48,181 nucleotides of DNA from an uncultured Flavobacteriales bacterium. Its GTDB lineage: Bacteria; Bacteroidota; Bacteroidia; Flavobacteriales_D; Parvicellaceae. Below the pieces are notes generated by a model. The model was not told where the DNA came from. It did no database searches and worked only from the letters and a program-made list of their open reading frames with translations. The stretch's first letter is position 1. Every line of letters starts with the position of its first letter. Shown in pieces: positions 37,229 through 44,173 of this stretch. The stretch covers positions 1 to 48,181 of the forward strand of contig CALJHN010000006.1 in assembly GCA_938075455.1 (NCBI GenBank), given 5' to 3'. Position numbers and translations under genes: made by a program.

Positions 37229-37239
37229 ATAATAATTTA

Positions 37240-37254
37240 CCCACTTTTTCCCAC
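37240..37254 (-). promoter_or_regulatory. MraZ-box-like tandem repeats upstream of mraZ
   Basis: On the minus strand GTGGGAAAAAGTGGGT contains two GTGGG units exactly 10 bases apart. This matches the known MraZ operator layout (repeated TGGGN or GTGKGN at one helical turn). The pair begins 12 bases upstream of the -7 box and would cover the -33 region, consistent with autorepression of the operon. Confidence 0.6.
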
Positions 37255-37265
37255 TTATATAACTT

Positions 37266-37274
37266 TGTGGATAA
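37266..37274 (-). promoter_or_regulatory. Perfect DnaA-box 9-mer TTATCCACA
   Basis: The minus strand reads TTATCCACA, identical to the classical DnaA-box consensus, 65-73 bases upstream of mraZ. Only one exact copy was noticed in this intergenic region. It may be a real DnaA site or chance in an AT-rich genome. Confidence 0.4.
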
Positions 37275-37346
37275 CTTTTTACGACTTATCACAAAATATG
37301 TTTCAATATAATTGAATTTTAATCTGTTATAAGTTTTAAAATATAG

Positions 37347-37361
37347 GTGGTAAAATGTGGG
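37347..37361 (+). promoter_or_regulatory. MraZ-box-like tandem repeats facing the acyltransferase operon
   Basis: GTGGTAAAATGTGGG on the plus strand has GTGG(T/G) units 10 bases apart, the same period as the mraZ-side pair but in the opposite orientation. The first unit has T at the fifth base. It lies 67-81 bases before the start of the gene at 37429. Confidence 0.4.
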
Positions 37362-37399
37362 TATTAATTTTTTTTAATGATACTCTATCAACAATTTGC

Positions 37400-37407
37400 T
37401 AACTTTA
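37400..37407 (+). promoter_or_regulatory. Possible -7 box TAACTTTA
   Basis: TAACTTTA differs from TAnnTTTG in the last base, like the boxes before mraZ and rsfS. It is 21 bases before the ATG at 37429 and is the best promoter candidate for the 37429-40856 operon. Confidence 0.35.
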
Positions 37408-37428
37408 AAATGAAATAATATCAGTAGG

Positions 37429-38292
37429 ATGAGTAATCAAAAAAAAGTTGACATAGGTAAAGTAATTGAAGAAAAAAGTCCTAGATTTTTTAAGTTGATA
37501 CCAAAATTTTTATTGAGAAAAATCAAATCCTTACTACATGAGAGTGACATAAATAATATTCTAAAAAATTTACATGGAAAAGAAAAGCTTGATTTTATAA
37601 GTGGTGGCTTAAAGGAACTTCAAGTAATGTCATACAATTATGGGCTAGAGAAAATTCCAAGAAAAAAAGGAATTGTTATAGTAGCCAATCACCCACTTGG
37701 AGGTCTAGATGGACTAGCACTTATTAATGAAATAGGAAAATACAGAAACGACATTAAGTTTTTAGTAAATGATATTCTTTCTGAAATTGAACCTTTTAAG
37801 CCTTACTTTATTCCAGTAAATAAGCATGGTCTGAACTCAAGAGAAAACATTTTAAGACTTGAAGAATTATTTTCATCTAATAAATGCATTGTGATTTTTC
37901 CATCTGGATTAGTCTCTAGAAAAAAAAATGGAATTGTACAAGACCTAGAGTGGAGAAAAACGTTTGTAACAAAAGCCAAAAAATATAACAAACCAATTTA
38001 TCCAGTTTATATTAGTGGTCAAAACTCAAATAGGTTTTATAAAATTGCTAAATGGAGAAGCTTATTTGGTATAAAAATAAATCTTGAAATGTTTTTTCTT
38101 GTAGATGAAATGTTCAAACAAAAAGGAAATACTATTGAAATAACAATGGGCAAGCTCATAGAGCCGAAATTTATTGATAATAAAAAAAATGATTCAGAAT
38201 GGGCCCAAGTAATTAAAAATTATGTATATCAAATACAAAACAATATTAATCTTGAATTTATAGAATCAATAAAAAATGAAAAAAATTATTAA
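37429..38292 (+). CDS. Acyltransferase of the PlsC/OlsA/GlsA type
   Basis: A 287-residue acyltransferase. The catalytic block is VIVANHPLGGLDGLALINEIG (His and Asp of the HxxxxD-type motif, here H-x5-D). CIVIFPSGLVSRKKNG is the FPxG substrate motif, and NKPIYPVYISGQNSNRFY the following block. It overlaps by 17 bases a GNAT-fold acyltransferase. In Bacteroides such a pair (GlsA/GlsB) makes glycine lipids: GlsB N-acylates glycine with a 3-hydroxy fatty acid and GlsA adds the second acyl chain. By this context this is the O-acyltransferase. Ornithine lipid or phosphatidate synthesis is possible too. Confidence 0.82.
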   Translation: MSNQKKVDIGKVIEEKSPRFFKLIPKFLLRKIKSLLHESDINNILKNLHGKEKLDFISGGLKELQVMSYNYGLEKIPRKKGIVIVANHPLGGLDGLALINEIGKYRNDIKFLVNDILSEIEPFKPYFIPVNKHGLNSRENILRLEELFSSNKCIVIFPSGLVSRKKNGIVQDLEWRKTFVTKAKKYNKPIYPVYISGQNSNRFYKIAKWRSLFGIKINLEMFFLVDEMFKQKGNTIEITMGKLIEPKFIDNKKNDSEWAQVIKNYVYQIQNNINLEFIESIKNEKNY

Positions 38293-39208
38293 TCCTATAT
38301 CAACTTCTGTTCTTGAACAAGAAATAAACAAGGACACTTTTGTAAGAAAAACCAATTATTGTAATCATGATATATACATAGTTGATTACCACAACCATCC
38401 AAATACGACTATGGAGATCGGTAGACTTAGAGAAATTAGTTTTAGAAATGCGGGTGGGGGGACAGGAAAATCATATGATTTAGATGAATTTGACACTAGA
38501 GAAGAGGCTTATTATAAACAACTTATAGTTTGGGACCCTGAAGAAAAAAAGATCATAGGAGGATACAGATTTATGTTAGGAAATGATGTTATTAATTCTT
38601 CAAAGTACAATAATACAGCTACCAATAATTTATTTGATTTTAGTAGTGATTTCTTCTCCAAAACATTGGGATTAACAATTGAATTAGGCAGATCATTTGT
38701 TCAACCAGAATATCAGCCTAGTTCCGGAAATAGAAAAGCTATATTTTCTCTTGACAACTTATGGGACGGACTAGGGGCTTTGGTAGTAGACCACCCAGAA
38801 ATAAAATATTTTTTTGGGAAAGTAACCATGTATATTGATTTTGACAAAAAAGGAAGAGATTTAATACTAGGTTTTATGAACCACTTTTTCAAAGACAAAG
38901 ATCAATGGATTTCCGCAAAACAACCCTTACAATTACATCACGATATAAGCTATTTTATTGAACAAATAAAAGAATTGGACTATAAAGAGTCCTATAAGAT
39001 ATTGACAAAAAAACTCAAAGAATTAAATTGCTCTTTACCCCCTTTAATTGCTGCATATATGAATCTTTCATCTTCAATGAAAACATTTGGAACAGCAATG
39101 AATTCAAAATTTGGAGATGTAGAAGAAACTGGAATTCTTATATCTATTGATGACATTTACCCAGAAAAGAAAGACAGACACGTAAACACCTATAAAAAAT
39201 TAAAATAA
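38276..39208 (+). CDS. GNAT-fold N-acyltransferase, OlsB/GlsB-like
   Basis: A 310-residue protein of the OlsB-like hemolysin/acyltransferase group. Typical parts: MEIGRLREISFRNAGGGTGKSYDLDEFD, where E, R and D are the usual conserved residues; the QLIVWDPEEKKIIGGYRFMLG strand pair; and ELGRSFVQPEYQ, then LWDGLGALVVDHPEIKYFFGKVTM. These occur in enzymes that form 3-hydroxyacyl amides of glycine or ornithine using acyl-ACP. The 17-base overlap with the preceding acyltransferase supports a two-step aminolipid pathway. Which amino acid is used cannot be read from sequence. Confidence 0.82.
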   Translation: MKKIINPISTSVLEQEINKDTFVRKTNYCNHDIYIVDYHNHPNTTMEIGRLREISFRNAGGGTGKSYDLDEFDTREEAYYKQLIVWDPEEKKIIGGYRFMLGNDVINSSKYNNTATNNLFDFSSDFFSKTLGLTIELGRSFVQPEYQPSSGNRKAIFSLDNLWDGLGALVVDHPEIKYFFGKVTMYIDFDKKGRDLILGFMNHFFKDKDQWISAKQPLQLHHDISYFIEQIKELDYKESYKILTKKLKELNCSLPPLIAAYMNLSSSMKTFGTAMNSKFGDVEETGILISIDDIYPEKKDRHVNTYKKLK

Positions 39209-39213
39209 CAATT

Positions 39214-39816
39214 ATGGAAATTAATAAATCCAATTTCCTGTGTAGTAATTCTGACTGGAAAAAATGTCCAAAACCAAATCTCCCAGAATATGCATTTATT
39301 GGAAGATCTAATGTTGGAAAATCCTCATTAATTAATGCACTTACTAATAGTAAAAAACTAGCAAAAACATCCGGAAAGCCAGGAAAAACACAATTAATCA
39401 ACCATTTCTTGATAAATAATAACTTCTATCTGGCTGATTTACCCGGATATGGATATGCTAAAATTTCAAAAAAAATAAGAGAAGAATTTCAAAGCTTTAC
39501 ACTCAAATATTTAGAAAACAGAGAAAACTTAGTTTGCCTATTTATGTTAATTGATCTTAGAGTACCTCCTCAAAAAATTGATCTTGAATTTATGGAGTAT
39601 TGTGCAGTAAAAAAAATACCGTTTGTAATATGCTTTACCAAGGCAGATAAACTTAAAAAAGTTGAGATTGAAGAAAACACAAATAATTATAAAAACTTAT
39701 TATTAAAAGAATGGGAATTCTTTCCAGTAAACTTTACAACTTCTTCAACCAAAAAAACAGGACTAGAGGATATTAAGGGATTTATTAACGAACATAATAT
39801 TCTATTCAAATCCTGA
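39214..39816 (+). CDS. engB: Ribosome biogenesis GTP-binding protein EngB (YsxC/YihA)
   Basis: A 200-residue TRAFAC GTPase needed for large-subunit assembly. G1 is GRSNVGKSSLINAL, the switch region contains the T of KPGKTQLINHF, G3 is DLPGYGYAKIS, G4 is FTKADK, and G5 is VNFTTSSTKKTGLE. The start at ATG 39214 is 5 bases after the GNAT gene. Its TGA overlaps a CTG that seems to start the next gene. Confidence 0.96.
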   Translation: MEINKSNFLCSNSDWKKCPKPNLPEYAFIGRSNVGKSSLINALTNSKKLAKTSGKPGKTQLINHFLINNNFYLADLPGYGYAKISKKIREEFQSFTLKYLENRENLVCLFMLIDLRVPPQKIDLEFMEYCAVKKIPFVICFTKADKLKKVEIEENTNNYKNLLLKEWEFFPVNFTTSSTKKTGLEDIKGFINEHNILFKS

Positions 39817-40856
39817 AGAAGAAAAAAAAAATATTAATTGCTCCCCTAGACTGGGGTTTAGGTCATATATCTAGAACTATTCCGATTATAAAAATTCTGC
39901 AAGAAAGAGGTCACGAGGTAATTACATGTGGAAATAAAATATCCAATAATATTTATAAAAGAGAATTTTCAAAAATTAAACATATTGAAATTCAAGGCTA
40001 CAAGCCTTATTACAGTAAAAAAGAAAGCCAAAAGTGGGCGTTAATAAAACAAATTCCAAAATTTATAAAAACTATATTTAATGAGAGAAAGATAGCGGAG
40101 AAAATAAGTCTTGAGCAAAATGTGGATATAATTATTTCAGATAATAGATTTGGTTTTAGGAGCACTAAAACATTAAACATATATATAACTCACCAACTTA
40201 AAATAAAAGGCCCTTTACTTTTAATAAAGATAGTTAACAAAATAAATAGTCTATTTATCCAAAATTTTGACCACTGCTTGATTCCTGATTTTGAAAACTC
40301 CTTACTATCCGGCGAACTATCTCAATCTAGTTTGAAAAAAACCTTTATTGGACCACTAAGTAGGTTTAAAAAAACTATAGGTGAAACAAAAAAGTATAAG
40401 TACAAATTTTTAGCAATTATTTCTGGACCAGAACCACAAAGAAGTCTATTGGAAGAGGAAATTCAAAATTGCTTTCTTAAAACTAACCAGCATTGTGCAA
40501 TAATAAATGGCCTAAGAAACAAGAAAGAAATATCATTTAAAAATATTTCTTTTTACCCACATTTAGAAACAACTTCTTTCAGAAAATTACTAACTAAATC
40601 CGAGCTTGTGATATGCAGGTCTGGATACAGTAGTATAATGGATCTTTATATTTTACAAAAAAAAGCACTTTTCATACCAACTCCAGGCCAAACAGAACAA
40701 GAATATTTAGCTAAACACCATCTAAGAATTCACTCAATTTACTACCAAAAACAGGGTGAAATCAACCTTGAAAAAGCAAAGTTTAATTTTATTCATCCTA
40801 AAGCTGAAACAAAAAAAAAGCTACTTAAAGTAGCTTTTGATAAATTAGGTTTATAA
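39813..40856 (+). CDS. MurG-like glycosyltransferase with probable CTG start
   Basis: The frame is open from 39813 and reads KKKKKILIAPLDWGLGH, then SRTIPIIKILQERGHEVI, the N-terminus of the Bacteroidota 'APLDWGLGHATR' GT-B family. The C-terminal part has LAIISGPEPQRSLLEEE, KSELVICRSGYSSIMDLY and FIPTPGQTEQEYLAKH, equal to the nucleotide-sugar side of MurG-type enzymes. No ATG, GTG or TTG occurs in frame before GTG 40122 (codon 104), which would delete the acceptor domain. The best start is CTG 39813 (347 aa), overlapping the engB stop as CTGA, in the way ATGA overlaps are used elsewhere here. The substrate is unknown. Confidence 0.78.
   Translation: MKKKKKILIAPLDWGLGHISRTIPIIKILQERGHEVITCGNKISNNIYKREFSKIKHIEIQGYKPYYSKKESQKWALIKQIPKFIKTIFNERKIAEKISLEQNVDIIISDNRFGFRSTKTLNIYITHQLKIKGPLLLIKIVNKINSLFIQNFDHCLIPDFENSLLSGELSQSSLKKTFIGPLSRFKKTIGETKKYKYKFLAIISGPEPQRSLLEEEIQNCFLKTNQHCAIINGLRNKKEISFKNISFYPHLETTSFRKLLTKSELVICRSGYSSIMDLYILQKKALFIPTPGQTEQEYLAKHHLRIHSIYYQKQGEINLEKAKFNFIHPKAETKKKLLKVAFDKLGL
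40816..40838. terminator. Bidirectional terminator hairpin within the glycosyltransferase 3' end
   Basis: AAAAGCTACT and AGTAGCTTTT form a perfect 10-bp stem with the 3-base loop TAA. A-runs flank it on the left and T on the right, so both strands end in a T tract. It lies before the plus-strand stop codon, with the convergent lipoprotein gene ending 25 bases further on. Confidence 0.55.
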
Positions 40857-40863
40857 CAACTTG

Positions 40864-41679
40864 TTACTTAATAAGATTTACAAATCTGTAGTTCGCGCCA
40901 TTTTGTTGCCATAAAACAGCTACGACGTATAAATTATCGTAATTCCATGCGCTAGAAGGTTCTAAAACTACATCACTATAAGACTTAATATTATCACCAG
41001 TAGAGTTAAATATAATTGGAACTCCAAAGGCGGATCCAAGACCACTTGCTTCAGTCCTTAGAATATTGTTGTGGACATAATTAGAATCATAAGTTCCCAA
41101 AATGTTTTGTTCAAAAACCTTACCATCTTCTAGTATATAGGTTGCTAAGTAACAATTATCTCCAGAAAATCCATCAGATAATTTTGAATGTACATTTATA
41201 TTCATTTTACTACCTGTAATCATGAAATTTAAATCCATATTAACCTCGGGGTTCAAAAGAAGATCTGCGCTAACGGCACTATCTAATTGATTGTAGTTGT
41301 TGGGCACATCTGATGTTCCTACATAAAAGTGAGGCTCCCCCTTAGGACCATGAATACTATCTAAATATGACTGAATGAAAGAACCTATATCAACAGAAAA
41401 ATTATCATTATTATGTAGAGTAATAATTTGAACATTTGAAAAATTATTTGAAAGATTATCTGAAAAAGTTTTTCCCCATTCTCCACAATGTTGAGACCAG
41501 GTACCTGTTGAATTAAATACCAAAGTTTTCTTGGAGTTTTCAGGATAAGTACAAGTGCCATCATCTTTTAAAGCTTCAATATCATAAGCTAGACTTAATG
41601 GATCAGTACAACCTTTCTTTCTACATGATGAAAAAATAAGTACCGAAATAATAATTAAAAAATTAATTTTATTATTCAT
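40864..41679 (-). CDS. Omp28-like lipoprotein, CxxC degraded (paralog A)
   Basis: A 271-residue lipoprotein: signal residues 5-18 and lipobox IFSSC with the lipid cysteine at 19. Next comes a 'CTDPxSLAYxxEAxxDDGTC' cysteine motif (C24-C43), a piece common in secreted proteins of marine Bacteroidota. Then a thioredoxin-like Omp28 domain beginning LVFNSTGTWSQHCGEWG, where the first redox cysteine of TGxWCxxC is Ser62 and only C65 remains. It shares its layout and many stretches with the neighbour at 41692 (DGFSGDNCYLA, NILRTEASG, DNLYVVAVLWQQ). 12 bases separate the two. Function unknown, probably outer-membrane or surface. Confidence 0.82.
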   Translation of the reverse strand: MNNKINFLIIISVLIFSSCRKKGCTDPLSLAYDIEALKDDGTCTYPENSKKTLVFNSTGTWSQHCGEWGKTFSDNLSNNFSNVQIITLHNNDNFSVDIGSFIQSYLDSIHGPKGEPHFYVGTSDVPNNYNQLDSAVSADLLLNPEVNMDLNFMITGSKMNINVHSKLSDGFSGDNCYLATYILEDGKVFEQNILGTYDSNYVHNNILRTEASGLGSAFGVPIIFNSTGDNIKSYSDVVLEPSSAWNYDNLYVVAVLWQQNGANYRFVNLIK

Positions 41680-41691
41680 TACTTCAAAGTT

Positions 41692-42528
41692 TTAATATTC
41701 TAAATTAATAAACCTATATCCTGATCCATCTTGCTGCCAAATAACAGCAACAACATATAAATTATCATGATTCCAAATTGTAGAAGGTGCAAGAATTATA
41801 TCTGTAAGTGAAGTAATATTATTTCCATCAGCATCAAATTCTAACAAATTACCAAAAGGATTTCCACTTCCACTACCCTCAGTTCTTAGTATATTGTTAT
41901 GAGTAAAATTAGGGTTTACATTAGTTCCTGTCACTGGGTCTACATACCCAGAGATTTTTTGACTTGCAACTTGTCCATCTTCTAAAATATATGCCGCTAA
42001 ATAGTAATTGTCTCCAGAAATGCCAGGGGATAATAATGAATGTATATTAATATTCATTTTTCCATCTTGAATTGAAAAATTTAGGTCTACATTGACGTCA
42101 GGAGCTAAAAGGATATCCGAATTAATAGCTTGAGTGATTTGTGAGTAATTTAGTGGCTGTACTTCTGAACCTACAGCAAATCCAGGAGTAGACATACTCC
42201 CTAAAATGTTAAGCATATTATATCCAACATCAACAGCAAATCCATCATCAGAGTGTAAATCAATTACTTTAACGGTATTTGAGTATGTATTTTCAATATC
42301 ATTGACCCACTCAGTTGCATATTCTCCACAGTAGAGACACCAATCTCCAGTTTTTCTTAAGACTAGAGATTTTTTTGAAACCTCTGGATAAGTACAAGAA
42401 CCGTCGTCTTTTTTAGCTTCAACATTATAAGCCAAACTCATAGGATCAGTACAACCTTTTTTGCTACAACTTGATAAAACTGATATTATAATTATAACCA
42501 GTGAAAAAGATTTATATGTATAATTCAT
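41692..42528 (-). CDS. Omp28-like lipoprotein with CxxC (paralog B)
   Basis: A 278-residue lipoprotein: signal residues 8-20, lipobox LSSC (lipid C21), the CTDP...DDGSC motif (C26-C45), then the Omp28-related thioredoxin-like domain with an intact redox pair in TGDWCLYCGEYA (C64, C67). The C-terminal half is the beta-rich Omp28 extension ending LYVVAVIWQQDGSGYRFINL. It is the upstream member of a tandem duplication with 40864-41679 and starts 11 bases after the histidine kinase, so kinase and both lipoproteins probably share one transcript. Confidence 0.84.
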   Translation of the reverse strand: MNYTYKSFSLVIIIISVLSSCSKKGCTDPMSLAYNVEAKKDDGSCTYPEVSKKSLVLRKTGDWCLYCGEYATEWVNDIENTYSNTVKVIDLHSDDGFAVDVGYNMLNILGSMSTPGFAVGSEVQPLNYSQITQAINSDILLAPDVNVDLNFSIQDGKMNINIHSLLSPGISGDNYYLAAYILEDGQVASQKISGYVDPVTGTNVNPNFTHNNILRTEGSGSGNPFGNLLEFDADGNNITSLTDIILAPSTIWNHDNLYVVAVIWQQDGSGYRFINLEY

Positions 42529-42539
42529 ATTTAAATAAG

Positions 42540-43583
42540 TTAATTTTTTGTTAAGGTAAAGAAAAAATTTGAACCTTTACCCTCCTTACTTCTTACTTGA
42601 ACAGTATGTCCATGAGCTTCAATTATATGTTTAACAATTGAAAGTCCCAAACCGGTACCTCCTACATTCCTTGCTCTACTTTTGTCTACTCTATAAAAGC
42701 GCTCAAAAAGACGACCAATATGTTTTTCAGCAATTCCTGAACCATTGTCTTCAATTTCAATCAATATATTTCTTTCAATATTGGTAAACCGAACAACTAC
42801 TTCTGTACCAGGGTCTGAGTACTTAATTGCATTGATTATTAAATTTTGCATTACTTGACCGATTTTGCCCTTGTCACAACTAACTAAAATTTCGTTCGAA
42901 TAATTCTCTGCAAATCTAAGAGTTATCTTGTTTTCTTTAGCCTTCAACTCCAAACTTTCAAAAATATCTTGACATATTTCTACAATATTATTATTCTGAA
43001 TTTCCATATTGATTCTATCAGATTCAAATCTCGATATCATATCTAAGTCAATAATTATTTTATTCATTCTTTCTGCACCCTTTAGAGCTCTTTGTAAAAA
43101 TCTTTTGTTGATAGATGGATCTTCTAACCCACCCTCCAAAAGAGTTAAAATATATCCTTGAATACTAAATATTGGAGTCTTTAACTCATGTGCAAGGTTA
43201 CCAATGAATTCCCTTCTAAACTTTTCTTCAGACTTAAGTTTTACCAATTCTGAACTATTACTTTTTGCAATTTTTAAAATCTCAACCTCACTTTTAGATA
43301 ATATATCTTCATTCATTTTCAATTTAAAATCAGTACTTGACATTTTATAGTTTTGGACAAGTTTAAATAGCAATCTGATTTTTCTATTAATAAAAATCTC
43401 TAACAAAAGGAACGTTACAGTAGCTATTAGAATGAAAGAAAATAAAAATAAAAACAAACAATCAAAAACAGTCGAATGCAAATCATAATAGTAAAAATTG
43501 TATATAGACAAAGCTAAAACTGACAAGACAGAAGCTATTAATGAACAAAAGATGGTAAATTTAAATGGTGTATTAATCTTCAT
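42540..43583 (-). CDS. Sensor histidine kinase (PhoR-like)
   Basis: 347 residues with two N-terminal helices (about 7-28 and 37-63) joined by a very short outer loop. A linker leads to the HisKA domain with phospho-acceptor His132 in FIGNLAHELKTPIFS. The ATPase domain has the N-box QNLIINAIKYS, G1 EDNGSGIAE, F-box ERFYRVDKSR and G2 GGTGLGLSIVKHI. It is complete and probably active. With hardly any periplasmic loop it may sense within the membrane or through a partner. No response regulator is encoded nearby; it heads a unit with two Omp28-like lipoproteins. Confidence 0.93.
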   Translation of the reverse strand: MKINTPFKFTIFCSLIASVLSVLALSIYNFYYYDLHSTVFDCLFLFLFSFILIATVTFLLLEIFINRKIRLLFKLVQNYKMSSTDFKLKMNEDILSKSEVEILKIAKSNSSELVKLKSEEKFRREFIGNLAHELKTPIFSIQGYILTLLEGGLEDPSINKRFLQRALKGAERMNKIIIDLDMISRFESDRINMEIQNNNIVEICQDIFESLELKAKENKITLRFAENYSNEILVSCDKGKIGQVMQNLIINAIKYSDPGTEVVVRFTNIERNILIEIEDNGSGIAEKHIGRLFERFYRVDKSRARNVGGTGLGLSIVKHIIEAHGHTVQVRSKEGKGSNFFFTLTKN

Positions 43584-43600
43584 TGATTATGAAATCAAAT

Positions 43601-43608
43601 CAAAGATA
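43601..43608 (-). promoter_or_regulatory. -7 promoter box TATCTTTG for the kinase-lipoprotein unit
   Basis: On the minus strand TATCTTTG exactly matches TAnnTTTG, 17 bases before the kinase ATG. The same 48-base divergent region must hold the arsC promoter, for which no exact box was found. Confidence 0.5.
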
Positions 43609-43631
43609 GTATCTTAGGGTTTAAAATTAAA

Positions 43632-44057
43632 ATGGCAAAAATAAATATTCTTATTATATGCACTGGAAACAGTTGTAGGAGCCAAATAGCAGAAGGCTAT
43701 TTAAAATATTTCAGCAAACAATTAAACATAAATTCTAATGTTTATAGTGCAGGAATAAGAGCTGAAGGGATAAATAAAAAAGCCATAGACATAATGGCCA
43801 AAGATGGAATTGACATTAGTAACCATACTTCAAACAGCTTAGAGGAATACAAAAACACAGAAATTTCCCACGTAATTACAGTTTGTGACCATGCCAACGA
43901 AAGTTGTCCAGTATATTTAAAGAAAGCTAATCTCACCCATCAGAATTTCTCTGATCCATCGATAGTCATAGGAAATGAAATTGAAATTCAAGAAGCATTT
44001 GAAAAATGTAGAGAGGAAATTAAGTCATTCACCTTAAGCTATTTAAAGAAAATTTAA
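43632..44057 (+). CDS. ArsC-type arsenate reductase / low-molecular-weight phosphatase fold
   Basis: A 141-residue protein of the thioredoxin-coupled arsenate reductase family. The phosphate loop is CTGNSCRS with C10, and the redox cysteines are C85 and C92 (VCDHANESC). They have the same 7-residue spacing as C82/C89 of the S. aureus enzyme, and a SDPS motif supplies the acid. The three cysteines favour arsenate reductase over a plain protein tyrosine phosphatase. There is no ArsR, ArsB or Acr3 gene next to it. Confidence 0.85.
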   Translation: MAKINILIICTGNSCRSQIAEGYLKYFSKQLNINSNVYSAGIRAEGINKKAIDIMAKDGIDISNHTSNSLEEYKNTEISHVITVCDHANESCPVYLKKANLTHQNFSDPSIVIGNEIEIQEAFEKCREEIKSFTLSYLKKI

Positions 44058-44173
44058 TTCTATTAATTTTCTAGTGTTTAATAATTTTTGGTAACCAATA
44101 ACCACAAAAAATAAATTTAATAATCATAGAAAATCTTTTTTAAGTGCACAATGAAATCAAAGTAAACTTCAAA

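Noticed and set aside
37202..37428. Replication origin in the mraZ divergent region
   Set aside because: Only one exact DnaA box, no dnaA/dnaN neighbourhood and no DnaA-box cluster.
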